A DNA stretch of 64,000 bases from Streptomyces globosus (GTDB lineage: Bacteria; Actinomycetota; Actinomycetes; Streptomycetales; Streptomycetaceae). Location: the NCBI RefSeq assembly GCF_003325375.1, contig NZ_CP030862.1:2483501-2547500 (forward strand), written 5' to 3'. The position numbers and the translations under genes were made by a program. Positions 1 through 8,502 of the stretch are shown piece by piece; the stretch's first letter is position 1, and every line of letters starts with the position of its first letter. The notes beneath the pieces were generated by a model. It did not search any database. It was not told where the DNA came from and worked only from the letters and a program-made list of their open reading frames with translations.

Positions 1-878
1 GCGTCGTCCGAGCCGGCGCGCCAAAGCGTTCGGTCCCCAGGCAGGCAGGCGACCAGAAACTGCGGCAGGGACTCGGCACGGATCCGCTCGTGCGCCCACC
101 GCTTGATGAAGGTGGTGACGTTGCGCCGCTCGTAGCCGACGGCGCTGGAGAGGTGGGCGACCGCCTGCTTCTCGTGGAGCCAGGCATCGACGCCGCGGCG
201 GAGCCGGGACTTGTGCCGGTCCAGTAGCTTGCCGCGCTGCGTGCCGTTCTTCGTCACCTGGCCCCGGCCGCCGTCGACCATGGCCAGGTGGCAGTGCACG
301 TGCTCGGTGTCGACCTGGATGACCCCCACGTACCGCAGGTCGTCGAAGCCGCTGGTCCCAGAGCCCATCCGCTCCAGGCCGTACATGACCGCCATGCGCA
401 GCTTCATCTGATCGATGTGGCCGCGGTAGTCACCGCGGGCTTCGCAGCGGAAGTCAACGTCGATGATCTTTTGCTTCCGCAGGTACTCCTCGTCGAAAGA
501 CAGCACGGTCTTCAACACGGTGTGCCCCGCGTCGAAGTAGTGCTGGATGTCCCTGCCGGCCGCCTTGAGCTGTTCGTCCGAGAGCGAGACCGAGCCGTAG
601 CCGAAGGCCACGCCGCCGTGGCCTTGCGCCTGGCGCATCTCGTGCTTCGCCGCACCCCGCGAAATGCCGACGCGCTCGACGGCGGACTCCCTCGCCGTGT
701 AGCGCAGGATGAAGTCGTCGGTGCGCAGACGCTGGATCGGAGCCAGGGACTCCGTCGCCTGCGCGCGGGCCATGTACCGGGTGATGTAGTCGCCCGGCGT
801 CGCGCCGCGCGATCCCTTGCCGCCGGGCAGCTGCACGGTGAACTCATTCACGATCACGATGTCCTGCTTCAGGCCCAT
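1..878 (-). CDS. MobL-like relaxase, partial at left edge
   Basis: At least 292 codons are visible; the C-terminus lies beyond the left edge. The start ATG at 878 follows AAGGAGAG. The protein has an H-V-H-C-H triad at residues 193-197, the three-histidine metal site of HUH relaxases. Candidate catalytic tyrosines are at residues 31 and 35 in a DYITRYM segment. The segment around residues 124-136 (TVLSFDEEYLRKQ) resembles MobL relaxases known from Firmicutes and Bifidobacterium. It would nick the element at oriT and pilot the transferred strand. It is the last visible gene of a leftward operon of membrane and transfer proteins. The relaxase call rests on the histidine motif and context; the MobL subfamily is inferred from memory of the family. 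Streptomyces elements usually transfer double-stranded DNA with TraB, so a relaxase is unusual here. Confidence 0.7.
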   Translation of the reverse strand, partial: MGLKQDIVIVNEFTVQLPGGKGSRGATPGDYITRYMARAQATESLAPIQRLRTDDFILRYTARESAVERVGISRGAAKHEMRQAQGHGGVAFGYGSVSLSDEQLKAAGRDIQHYFDAGHTVLKTVLSFDEEYLRKQKIIDVDFRCEARGDYRGHIDQMKLRMAVMYGLERMGSGTSGFDDLRYVGVIQVDTEHVHCHLAMVDGGRGQVTKNGTQRGKLLDRHKSRLRRGVDAWLHEKQAVAHLSSAVGYERRNVTTFIKRWAHERIRAESLPQFLVACLPGDRTLWRAGSDD

Positions 879-973
879 CGTCGCTCTCCTTCCTGTCTCG
901 CCACCGATGCACCACGGGCCCCGGCTGCTGTCAGCCGGCTCCCCGGGCCGCGCACGTCATGCCTGATCCGTCC

Positions 974-2008
974 TCAGGAGCCCAAGCTCTGCTCGTCGTC
1001 AACGCCGAAGTCCAGATCGGCCGCACGCCGGGCCACCTGGAGCTTGCGCTCGTCCAGGCTCGGGACGGGCTTGGCCTCATGTCGGCGTGCCTCCTCCTCC
1101 CGGTCGGGAGCGAGGTTCAGGTCGCGTTGCGCCTCACGGGTCGGGACCGAGGAAGCGGACGGCACCTCCTGCTCCACAGCCTTGTGCAGTGGTGCAGCCA
1201 CGCGCTCCCGGTAGAGGTTCTCCATGGTGCCCTCGGTGCTCGCACGCTCGGTCTTGTACTGCTCCCGTTCGGCGGCGATCTCCGCCTCGATCTGCCGCAA
1301 GCGTGCGTTCATGCCGTCAGCCACCGGCGCTGCCTCGGGCGCGGGCGCTCCGACGACCTGCTTGGTCTCGGTGTCCAGGCCCAGCTCGTCCTCGGTGAAC
1401 AGCGGGTTGATCGCGTCCGAGCGCGACTTCAGCCCGCGTGCGTCGACCACGGCCTCGGCCCGCGGGGCGCCGTTCTTGGATTGGTCGGCGAAGTAGCCGG
1501 CGAGGTCGTAGCCGCTGGACTCGAGATCGATCTCCAAGCCCCCGATGCCGTGGATCTGGGTGAAGACCACGGGCACATCGCCTTCGGTCTGCACCTCCGA
1601 CGGAGCGAGGACGAGCACGTCCGCCGTGGCCGGCAGCTCCCACTCGATCCCGGTGACCTGCTCGGGCACGGTGAAGCCACTCGTGAAGTATCCCTTGCCG
1701 GCCAGCACCACCAGCTGCTGGTCGTCGAACTCGTAGAAGGCGTCCACCCTCTCGCCCTGGCCGGGGGAGTAGGTCACCTGGGATATACCGAACGGCAGGG
1801 CCTCCGCAGGGGTGACCGAGCGCAGCTCGCCCGTCATGTGCAGATACGGACGGTAGTTCTCCTCCCGGCCCCGATGTTTGAGGTCGAGCGATTCGACCAT
1901 GACGCCGAGCTCGACGACCACGCCCTCCAGCCGGTACGTCTCCACTCCTCGTTCACGCAGGACACGGTGGGCCCATACGTCGTTCATCGTCAGTCCTGCG
2001 GTGCGCAT
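974..2008 (-). CDS. conjugative element accessory protein, unknown
   Basis: The 344-residue product is soluble by sequence: no signal peptide or membrane segment is seen. The first 200 residues look like a folded beta-rich domain. The last 110 residues are acidic and charged with a predicted coiled coil (around QIEAEIAAEREQYKTERA) and a disordered tail. The ATG at 2008 overlaps the TGA of the upstream gene in a TGATG junction, so the two are translationally coupled. It sits just before the relaxase gene, the usual place for a relaxosome or coupling accessory factor, but I recognise no family and assign no function. Confidence 0.75.
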   Translation of the reverse strand: MRTAGLTMNDVWAHRVLRERGVETYRLEGVVVELGVMVESLDLKHRGREENYRPYLHMTGELRSVTPAEALPFGISQVTYSPGQGERVDAFYEFDDQQLVVLAGKGYFTSGFTVPEQVTGIEWELPATADVLVLAPSEVQTEGDVPVVFTQIHGIGGLEIDLESSGYDLAGYFADQSKNGAPRAEAVVDARGLKSRSDAINPLFTEDELGLDTETKQVVGAPAPEAAPVADGMNARLRQIEAEIAAEREQYKTERASTEGTMENLYRERVAAPLHKAVEQEVPSASSVPTREAQRDLNLAPDREEEARRHEAKPVPSLDERKLQVARRAADLDFGVDDEQSLGS

Positions 2009-2532
2009 CACTTGCTCCTCTTGCGAGTGGTCCTGCTCTGGTTGGCGGTCCTGGTCGTGGACTCCGGTGTGACGTGGGTCCCGGTCGCGTCGCCCCGGGC
2101 GTCCTGGATCCTCGCGATCATCCGTGTTGCCCAGCGCCACATGCCGCGCATCACGACGATCTCGCCCGCGACGAGCAGTGCGACCAGGAAGAGGAGCGGC
2201 ATTAGCCACATGGCGACGGTTCCATCAGCGCTGAGCGCTACCCGGGATGCGCCCGACTGCTGGTGCAGCCATGCGCCCAGCAGCGGGATGATGACCACGG
2301 CCGTGATGCATGCCAGCAGGTAGTCGGCGAGAAGGACGACGGCCCGGAAGAACCCCGCCCACACCACGACGGAGACCCCACCGGCCTGATTCCCCGGAGC
2401 CAGGCGCCGCCATCCGGTGTGCGGCTTCGCAGCCTTGGGCTCCTTCTCAGGCTTGGACGTGGTCTTCCTCGCCGCCGAGGCCGTGCTCGTCGGGACAGTC
2501 GTCTCGGTCTTCTCCAGGGCCTGAGTCGACAT
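2008..2532 (-). CDS. two-TM membrane protein of the transfer operon
   Basis: The 174-residue protein has a Lys/Thr/Ala-rich cytoplasmic N-terminus of about 45 residues. Two hydrophobic segments follow, near residues 52-80 and 105-130, and then a basic tail ending RTTRKRSK. The ATG at 2532 has an AAGGAC ribosome site. The topology would leave both termini in the cytoplasm. The stop overlaps the start of the next gene. It is most likely a small inner-membrane component of the transfer machine; no named family is recognised. Confidence 0.7.
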   Translation of the reverse strand: MSTQALEKTETTVPTSTASAARKTTSKPEKEPKAAKPHTGWRRLAPGNQAGGVSVVVWAGFFRAVVLLADYLLACITAVVIIPLLGAWLHQQSGASRVALSADGTVAMWLMPLLFLVALLVAGEIVVMRGMWRWATRMIARIQDARGDATGTHVTPESTTRTANQSRTTRKRSK

Positions 2533-2595
2533 CTTCGTGTCCTTACGTCTCGTAGAGGTCTTCTGGGGTGCGTGCCGAAACGGTGGGTGTTTCGC

Positions 2596-3306
2596 TCACC
2601 GGTTCGGCTTGGGGGAGGACTGCTCCTCGCCGGCCCCGACGAGGGCGTCGCGGGTCTTGCCGGAGGCCCGGTAGGCGTCCAGCGATGTCGCCGTGCCGTC
2701 CTGAGAGGTGGAGTAAGCGAGGACCACGAACTCGCTCTTGGCGGCGCTGCTCTTGTCCGGTCCAACGCGGACCGGATCGAGACGGGCCACCCCCGTGTAG
2801 GAGTAGTTCAGGCCCTGCACTCGACTCACATGCATGTCCAGATCGGCAAGCGCGTACGTCGTCCCAGCGCCCTTCGTGGCCCCGGTCGCAGTCATCCACT
2901 CCGGCACGAACTCAGTCAGTACCCGGGACTTGTGGTCGAGGAAGCCGTAGCGCGCGTCGAGCAGCGCCTGCTGCTCCTTGACGGTCCGGCTCGACGCCGA
3001 GCTGTCCGTGAGGCCGAGCAGAAGGGACCGGCCCGTCGTCCTGTCACGGTTCACCCGCTCGATGTCCACGCCCGGCAACTGGGCCAGCAGCGCCGTGTGC
3101 CGTGCCGCGAGCTCGGTCCGGGCGTCGTTGAGGTCGCCTTCGAGCTTCTGAACGACCGCGTTGTCCTGGATGTCCGACACCGCCGGACCGTCGCCGAGCA
3201 GTCCGGCTCCGAGTGTGACCACCGAGAGCGCGAGCAGCGCCCCGGTGCCGCCGAGCAGGATCCTCCCGGCGTGCAGGCGCAACTTGTCGTTGATCTCCTC
3301 CTTCAC
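2596..3306 (-). CDS. membrane-anchored transfer protein, VirB8-like architecture (copy 4)
   Basis: The start is a GTG at 3306 that overlaps the upstream TGA (GTGA), giving 236 residues. A short cytoplasmic N-terminus is followed by one membrane segment near residues 14-37. A helical linker of about 45 residues comes next (QKLEGDLNDARTELAARH), then an extracytoplasmic domain. The layout matches VirB8/TcpC-type scaffold proteins of Gram-positive type IV secretion systems. Three neighbours (3303-4091, 4166-4867, 4864-5847) share it, which suggests a set of interacting or duplicated subunits. Family assignment is by architecture only. Confidence 0.7.
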   Translation of the reverse strand: MKEEINDKLRLHAGRILLGGTGALLALSVVTLGAGLLGDGPAVSDIQDNAVVQKLEGDLNDARTELAARHTALLAQLPGVDIERVNRDRTTGRSLLLGLTDSSASSRTVKEQQALLDARYGFLDHKSRVLTEFVPEWMTATGATKGAGTTYALADLDMHVSRVQGLNYSYTGVARLDPVRVGPDKSSAAKSEFVVLAYSTSQDGTATSLDAYRASGKTRDALVGAGEEQSSPKPNR

Positions 3307-4091
3307 GGTGCCCTCACCTCCTGCTCCAGAGCCTTGCCCGTGACCGTCGTACCGGTCCGGATGTTCACGAATGCGTTGCGGACCAGGTCGTAGTCGGCGC
3401 GGGCCCAGGCCAGCACCGCCGGCTTTTCGCCCGCCCCGGTCCTGGTCTCCATCGCCAGCCAGGTCACCGCGATGGTGCCGTCGTCGTTGACCAGGTAAGG
3501 CACCTGGCCGGCCCACTCGAAGCCCGAGTCGAAGCTCATGGGGATCCCGACGCCGGCTGGTACGTCCTTGTCGCCGGCGAGCAGGTACCACGGACCCAGG
3601 TCTTCCCGGTGTACCGAGGGGGCAAAGTAGGGGATGAGATTGCGTAGCGTCGACTGAGACGTCGCCGCGTCGAGCTTGCCGCCGCCTGCCGCCACCTTGG
3701 GCGTCAGGTAGCGGTAGTCGTTCTGCAGCTTCGCGACTTGACCAGCCGCCCTCAGGGCCGCGGTCAGACCACGCTCGGCGTCGTCGGCCTTCGGTAGCGC
3801 CGCGGTCTTCGCCTCGGTGATCCTGAGCTGCTCCCGCAGAGAGGACACCTCCGGTACAGCCGTACCGCGCTCCGCGCTCTGGCCGTCGGATATTCCTGCG
3901 GAGAGCAGGAAGCACAGCAGTGCGCCGACACCCATGCTCAGACCGGCGGCAAGGGTGCGCTTGCGCAGGCTGCCCGCGGGCTCCATGCGCTCAGGAGTGT
4001 CCGCGCCCTCCTGCGAGGACCTGGACGTCGCGACGAAGCGCGTCTTGCGTACCGCGGACCCGCCCGACTCATCGGTCTGTGTCGACGCCAT
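3303..4091 (-). CDS. membrane-anchored transfer protein, VirB8-like architecture (copy 3)
   Basis: The 262-residue protein has a disordered N-terminus of about 45 residues, one membrane segment at about 47-67, a helical stretch and a folded outer domain. That domain ends with a segment (AVLAWARADYDLVRNAFVN) resembling one in the 4864-5847 product (EVLAWASARYVRN). The shared segment supports homology between these two proteins. The stop is coupled to the next gene by a GTGA overlap. A 74-bp gap separates it from the upstream gene, so a separate promoter is possible. The role is inferred: an extracytoplasmic scaffold of the conjugation channel. Confidence 0.7.
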   Translation of the reverse strand: MASTQTDESGGSAVRKTRFVATSRSSQEGADTPERMEPAGSLRKRTLAAGLSMGVGALLCFLLSAGISDGQSAERGTAVPEVSSLREQLRITEAKTAALPKADDAERGLTAALRAAGQVAKLQNDYRYLTPKVAAGGGKLDAATSQSTLRNLIPYFAPSVHREDLGPWYLLAGDKDVPAGVGIPMSFDSGFEWAGQVPYLVNDDGTIAVTWLAMETRTGAGEKPAVLAWARADYDLVRNAFVNIRTGTTVTGKALEQEVRAP

Positions 4092-4165
4092 CGCTCCTCA
4101 ACTCGCTGTTCCACTCAAATACCAGTCTGACTCTATCAGTGAGACGAGTCGAAAGGCTGCATGAG

Positions 4166-4867
4166 TCATTTGGAATGGCGAGTCTCGCCGCTCGCCGGCA
4201 CGCCGGAGAGGTTCGCGACCTTGCCCTGGGCGTCGACCGTGACGAAGAGGAGCGCGCGCCGGTACGCCGTGACACTGGCTTTGCTCGCCTTGTTCTGGGA
4301 CGTCGCGTCGGAGGTGACCTCGACGTCGGCAAGGACGGCGTAGGTGTAGACGCCCGCCTTGGCGTCGATGACCTCCACGTCCGGATCCGCGCCGAGGGCC
4401 GAGTTCAGGCCAACCGCGTCGATGTAGTGGTAACGCCGCCCTTGGGAATCCTCGTTGAACCTCGACGGGGGCATGAACGACTTCAGGAACTTCTCGTTCT
4501 CGGTGAGGTCGAACCGACTCTTCAGCCTCTCGCGCGCAGCCTCGTAGCTCTGCCCCGAGTCCCACGTGAAGACCATCGAGAGCAGCGACTTGATGCGCTC
4601 ACGGTCGGTGCTCAGCCGACTCCGGCTGACACCCATGGCCGCCATCACGTCCGCGTCCACCTGCTCGGCGTCACTCTTCCGGACTGCCGCCAGATGTCCC
4701 TCGATCTCGTTGATCCGGGCTTCCTGCTCAACCAGGGCCGCGTGCCGACTGCTCCAGGTCACTCCGCCAACCGTCGCGACCACCGTGAGGACCGCTGCCG
4801 TCCCCAGGGCCGAGAGGTTGCGCCGGAAGAATCCCCGCCGCGCGGGTGCTGCCGTCTGCTCCGTCAT
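4166..4867 (-). CDS. membrane-anchored transfer protein, VirB8-like architecture (copy 2)
   Basis: The start ATG at 4867 overlaps the upstream stop (ATGA), giving 233 residues. A short basic N-terminus (RRGFFRRNL) precedes one membrane segment at about 18-36. A coiled-coil-prone linker (HAALVEQEARINEIEGHL) and an outer domain with an alternating hydrophobic C-terminal strand (RRALLFVTVDAQGKV) follow. An alternative upstream start exists in the same frame but lies inside the neighbouring gene and lacks a ribosome site. It is probably a structural component of the transfer channel. Confidence 0.7.
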   Translation of the reverse strand: MTEQTAAPARRGFFRRNLSALGTAAVLTVVATVGGVTWSSRHAALVEQEARINEIEGHLAAVRKSDAEQVDADVMAAMGVSRSRLSTDRERIKSLLSMVFTWDSGQSYEAARERLKSRFDLTENEKFLKSFMPPSRFNEDSQGRRYHYIDAVGLNSALGADPDVEVIDAKAGVYTYAVLADVEVTSDATSQNKASKASVTAYRRALLFVTVDAQGKVANLSGVPASGETRHSK

Positions 4868-5847
4868 CGCTTCCCGCCCGCCTCCTGTGTGCCGATGCCG
4901 CTGAGTTCGGGTACTCCGGACCCGGCCGGCATCCTGACCGCCGGGTTCTCGTGCGGAGCCCCGGCGGCGGTTACCACGAGGGCCAGGTGGTCGAAGGCCC
5001 CCGCCGTGCCATTGCGTACGTAGCGCGCGCTCGCCCAGGCGAGCACCTCGCCGCTCGTCGTGTCCCGGCACAGCCAGATGACCCTTGCCTGGTTCGTCGC
5101 GCCGGAGCCGCCCTTCACGCTCAGATCGGGCATCACCGTCTCGACCTTCCATGCGTACGTGCTCGGGGCAGCCGCCTTGTCGCCCTCGTAGCGGATGTAC
5201 CAGGCGTGGCGCGGATCGATCTCGGTGGTCGCGTCGAACGGCGTCAGCGACGACGTGCTGTACGCCTCCTTGTCGCTGGCGAGGAAGGAGTCCTTGCCGA
5301 ACAGCGGCGCCAAGTGCCGTCGGTGCTCGATGATTTCCAGCGTGGCCTGGTTCGGAGCCCCGTTCTTCGGGCTGGGCTGGACATCGGCCCGGTGGTACAA
5401 CTCAGCGAAGGTCTGCTCACCCGCCGCGACCTTCTCCGCGTCGGCGGCTGCCGCCTCGGCGAGCTTTGACAACTGCGCGCCGACGTCCGCCTTCGCGGGC
5501 TTGGACCGGGCATCGTCCAACTCTTGCGTGAGCTGGAGGATCCGTGCCTTGTTGTCCGCTGTGGTCGTCTTGAAGCTCTCGCCGGTCACGCCCGCAGTGA
5601 TGACCAGGGCGAGGATCCCGGCACTCATCACCGCGGTGACGCCACGACGGAGCAGGCGCGCGTTGTCCGCCGGGGCGCGGGCCTGGCCCTTCTCCCGCCG
5701 GCGCATCATCCAGCCCGCGAAGCGCTCTTCGAGTTCGACTCCGGTGACCTTCGTGTGCGTCTTCGATACCGCGGGCTTCTCCCCGGGCATCGACTCGCTC
5801 TCCTGTTCAGATCCGATGCCCTCGGATTCGTCAGGGGTTGTCGTCAC
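4864..5847 (-). CDS. membrane-anchored transfer protein, VirB8-like architecture (copy 1)
   Basis: I start this at GTG 5847 because GAGGAG lies 6 nt upstream; earlier in-frame ATGs at 5928 and 5910 have no ribosome site. The product is 327 residues. It has a long acidic, disordered cytoplasmic N-terminus, one membrane segment near 78-97, an Ala-rich coiled coil (about 110-160) and a folded outer domain. It opens a run of four coupled genes and is preceded by a possible promoter (5890-5931) downstream of a hairpin, so it may start a second transcription unit of the element. Confidence 0.7.
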   Translation of the reverse strand: MTTTPDESEGIGSEQESESMPGEKPAVSKTHTKVTGVELEERFAGWMMRRREKGQARAPADNARLLRRGVTAVMSAGILALVITAGVTGESFKTTTADNKARILQLTQELDDARSKPAKADVGAQLSKLAEAAAADAEKVAAGEQTFAELYHRADVQPSPKNGAPNQATLEIIEHRRHLAPLFGKDSFLASDKEAYSTSSLTPFDATTEIDPRHAWYIRYEGDKAAAPSTYAWKVETVMPDLSVKGGSGATNQARVIWLCRDTTSGEVLAWASARYVRNGTAGAFDHLALVVTAAGAPHENPAVRMPAGSGVPELSGIGTQEAGGKR

Positions 5848-5889
5848 GGAACGCTCCTCACTCCGTGTTGTTCTCATGAACGATCGAAG

Positions 5890-5931
5890 CCTATACGAAA
5901 AGCCATTCATGGCCGAGTGTGAATCCATTCA
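5890..5931 (-). promoter_or_regulatory. possible promoter with two CCATTCA direct repeats
   Basis: On the minus strand a TATAGG -10-like box lies at 5895-5890, upstream of the GTG at 5847. Two copies of CCATTCA (plus-strand reading) at 5903-5909 and 5925-5931 are 22 bp apart, two helical turns. This could be an activator site. No convincing -35 box is seen. Confidence 0.3.
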
Positions 5932-5978
5932 GTGAGAGCGTCGAAGGTGGAACCGGCGCGCGGGCCTGACTCGGACAC

Positions 5979-6018
5979 GAAGAAGCCGGTGCCCGGATCG
6001 CCGAGCACCGGCGTCTTC
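5979..6018 (-). terminator. hairpin after the lysozyme gene
   Basis: The arms GAAGAAGCCGGTGC (5979-5992) and GCACCGGCGTCTTC (6005-6018) pair over 13 of 14 positions around a 12-nt loop. The hairpin begins 23 nt after the stop of the 801-residue gene in the direction of transcription. It likely terminates or attenuates before the next block of transfer genes. Confidence 0.55.
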
Positions 6019-6040
6019 CTCCCAGGTCAGGTGCTGCGCG

Positions 6041-8446
6041 TCAGGCCGTTTTGATCTTGTCGGAGGCGAGCATCGCATCCGACATGTCCACGAACTTCCA
6101 GCCTTCGGCAGCCATCCGCGCCGCGCTGTCGACGCGGACCCGGCCCATGTAGGCGCAGTAGCCGGCCTCACCGAGGATGACCTTGTCCCCCTGGACGCCA
6201 AGAACCACGAGGGTGTGGCCGACGGAAGTGGATCCCGGCCCGGACCCGACCGAGTAGGGGACGGGGGTCGACTGCATCGTCTTGCCGGTCTCCCTCGCGA
6301 TCGTGTAGGCCGTCTCCTTGCCATCACCGACCGGGTAGGCCTGGAACGTCGTGTATTTGTTCACGAAGTAGGTGGAGAAGCTCACACAGTTCATCGCGTG
6401 GTTGTCGCCGCAGGAACCGGGGCCGCCGCCCGGACCGTACCGGTCGTCGAGGAACTTGTCGCCCTCCTTGTTGAAGAGGTCGACGAGGGCCTGGGCCTCC
6501 TCTTGCGTCATCCCGCCGTCCTTCGGCGAGATGGAACCGCCGGCCGTGGAGGCGCAGTTTCCCAGGATCGTGTTGATCGCGTTCGATATGTTGTCGATGA
6601 TCCCGCCGACGATGTCCTCGACGCCACCGACGATCGAGCTGTCGACCGACCAGCCGCTCATCTTGCCGAACCACATCTCGGCGTTGTCGCCTCGTACAGC
6701 GAGCCCGGCCGCGCCGTCGGCGGAGCGCTCCCAGTTCTCGTGAAAGTGCAGAGCCGCCGCACGCGGCGAGCCCTGCGACTTCCTGAGCATGTCCTTGAAG
6801 ACCGCAACGTCGCCCGGGTTGTCACCATCGGCCATGAACGCCAACTGGGCCTTGATCGTGAACCAGTCGACGCCCTTGCGCTGCGCGTACTGGCGCAGGA
6901 GCGTGTTGCGGCCGAACGTCCACTGCCCAAGGCCGATACCGTTGTTCGTGTTCTGCGCGGCGTCGGCCTTCGCGGCGGTCATGGCATACGTCCCCGTCGG
7001 AAAGTTCTGCACACTCGTCGGGTCGATCCCGGACTCCTGTGACCAGTTCCCGAGGATGCCCGCGATGTTCTCCTTCGGCATCCCCCAAGTGCTGAGTACC
7101 GAGTAGATCTCCTTGGCGTTCTTCTCCACGTTCGCCGGGACTGTGGCACCGGAACCGGTGCCGACGTTGTCCGCGTTGACGACGCACGCCGCTCTGTTCG
7201 CGTTGATGCTGCCCTCGGTCAACGCCGTCGAGTTGAGGACACCGGTCAGCACCGTGCCCAGCAGGGCCACGGTGGCGGTCATCGCGACCGCACCCGACAG
7301 CGTTGCCGCTACAGGGGCCATCGTCGCAGTGACGGTGAAGCCCAGGACCGCGCCGGCCCCCTTGGCCAGGAAGCCGCCGATCGCCATGAACGGTGCGGCG
7401 ATCGCATGACCAACCGCCTTGAGGATGTTGACAAAGAGAGTCCACAGCAGCTTCCCGGCGTTGACGGCCATCGCCATGGCTGCGAAGAACATGGACTTGA
7501 GCCAGTTCAGTAAGGCCATGGCCATGACCAGGCCCATGGCCGGCGGAGCAGCAGACGCACCACCGCCGATGGCCACGCCCTTGGCCGCCTTCGAGCCCAG
7601 GCCCTCGTCGTCCTTCGTCGCGCCGCGCTCGTAGCCCGTGCCGCCGACACCCAGCTTGCGCTGGTCGGCCGGCTTGGCGTCCGGGCTGCCGCCGGTGGCC
7701 TTGGACACGCCTTTGACCGTGTCCTGGGCACCCTCGACAGCGAGGTTCTTCGCTGCGCCAACGGCGGCTCCCGGAAGGCCGCCGGCCTGTGCGCCGGCCA
7801 CGGCACCGGAGACAGCAGCTCCCGCGTAACGCCCGACGTTGCGACGGGTCGCGCTGCTGCCGTCTCCTTCGATCGCTTTCTGGGTCGCGCCTCCGGCCAG
7901 GTTCCCGGCGACGCCGTTCATACCCTGCTTGATCGTCGCCCCGGCGTTCGCGGCCCCGGCTGTCTTGCCTGCGGTGTCTGCACTGTCCGGTACCTTCGAC
8001 CCGGCCTCCGCCATCTTCGGTCGCGCGGTGTTCGCCGTGCCGGAGGGGTCAGAAGGACCGGAAGGACGAGGAGGACCGGAAGGAACAGGAGGACCAGGAG
8101 GGCCGGAAGGGCTAGAAGGATCGGAAGGACGGGAAGGACGGGAAGGATGGGAAGGATGGGAAGGACGGGAAGGACGGGAAGGACGGGATGGGGAAGGACT
8201 GGAAGGGTCAGCTTCCCGCCCCGGGAGCTGCTTGGGCACGGCTGTCTTGCCCTCAGGAGGCTTCTCGATGCCCTCCTTTCGGGTGGGCGCTGCCGCCTTC
8301 ATCCTGCTGTGCCGGCGCAGGGGCGCCGCCGAATCGAGGCTCTTGGTCCCGCGACCCTGCCGGGGCATCCCCTGACTCGCCGACGTGTCCGGCTGGTCCT
8401 TCGGCGTCCCCCTCTCGGAGCTCCGATTCGGCTGGTCGGCGGCCAT
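6041..8446 (-). CDS. T4SS cell-wall hydrolase: membrane domain + lysozyme + cysteine amidase
   Basis: The start ATG at 8446 follows AAAGGAA; the product is 801 residues. The first 280 residues are disordered, with a Pro-Ser-Arg repeat near 80-135 and Ala/Gly-rich stretches. Hydrophobic segments occupy about 300-415. After these comes a phage-tail-lysozyme-like domain with the catalytic-type Glu in NWSQESGIDPTSVQ and an LGQW segment. The C-terminal domain resembles CHAP/NlpC-type amidases: a Cys in AMNCVSFSTYFVNKY and a downstream His in SVGHTLVVLG. It would open the peptidoglycan for the conjugation pore, combining VirB6-like membrane and VirB1-like hydrolase parts in one chain. Domain calls are from motifs; the exact fold of the second hydrolase is uncertain. 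Confidence 0.8.
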   Translation of the reverse strand: MAADQPNRSSERGTPKDQPDTSASQGMPRQGRGTKSLDSAAPLRRHSRMKAAAPTRKEGIEKPPEGKTAVPKQLPGREADPSSPSPSRPSRPSRPSHPSHPSRPSRPSDPSSPSGPPGPPVPSGPPRPSGPSDPSGTANTARPKMAEAGSKVPDSADTAGKTAGAANAGATIKQGMNGVAGNLAGGATQKAIEGDGSSATRRNVGRYAGAAVSGAVAGAQAGGLPGAAVGAAKNLAVEGAQDTVKGVSKATGGSPDAKPADQRKLGVGGTGYERGATKDDEGLGSKAAKGVAIGGGASAAPPAMGLVMAMALLNWLKSMFFAAMAMAVNAGKLLWTLFVNILKAVGHAIAAPFMAIGGFLAKGAGAVLGFTVTATMAPVAATLSGAVAMTATVALLGTVLTGVLNSTALTEGSINANRAACVVNADNVGTGSGATVPANVEKNAKEIYSVLSTWGMPKENIAGILGNWSQESGIDPTSVQNFPTGTYAMTAAKADAAQNTNNGIGLGQWTFGRNTLLRQYAQRKGVDWFTIKAQLAFMADGDNPGDVAVFKDMLRKSQGSPRAAALHFHENWERSADGAAGLAVRGDNAEMWFGKMSGWSVDSSIVGGVEDIVGGIIDNISNAINTILGNCASTAGGSISPKDGGMTQEEAQALVDLFNKEGDKFLDDRYGPGGGPGSCGDNHAMNCVSFSTYFVNKYTTFQAYPVGDGKETAYTIARETGKTMQSTPVPYSVGSGPGSTSVGHTLVVLGVQGDKVILGEAGYCAYMGRVRVDSAARMAAEGWKFVDMSDAMLASDKIKTA
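8046..8208 (-). repeat. in-frame 9-bp minisatellite encoding Pro-Ser-Arg repeats
   Basis: The unit AAGGACGGG (plus strand) recurs in near-perfect tandem, with 7 to 8 clean copies at about 8124-8190 and degenerate copies before and after. On the coding (minus) strand it encodes repeats of Pro-Ser-Arg/His/Asp. All units are multiples of three, so copy-number change would keep the frame. It forms a Pro-rich linker between the N-terminus and the membrane part of the hydrolase. Confidence 0.85.
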
Positions 8447-8502
8447 GCAGTTTCCTTTCCGGCTCAATCCAGGTAGCAGGATCCGACACTCCTTCGCCGC
8501 AC

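Noticed and set aside
8046..8208. Possible CRISPR-like repeat array
   Set aside because: The repeats are 9 bp, contiguous and in frame within a gene; there are no spacers.
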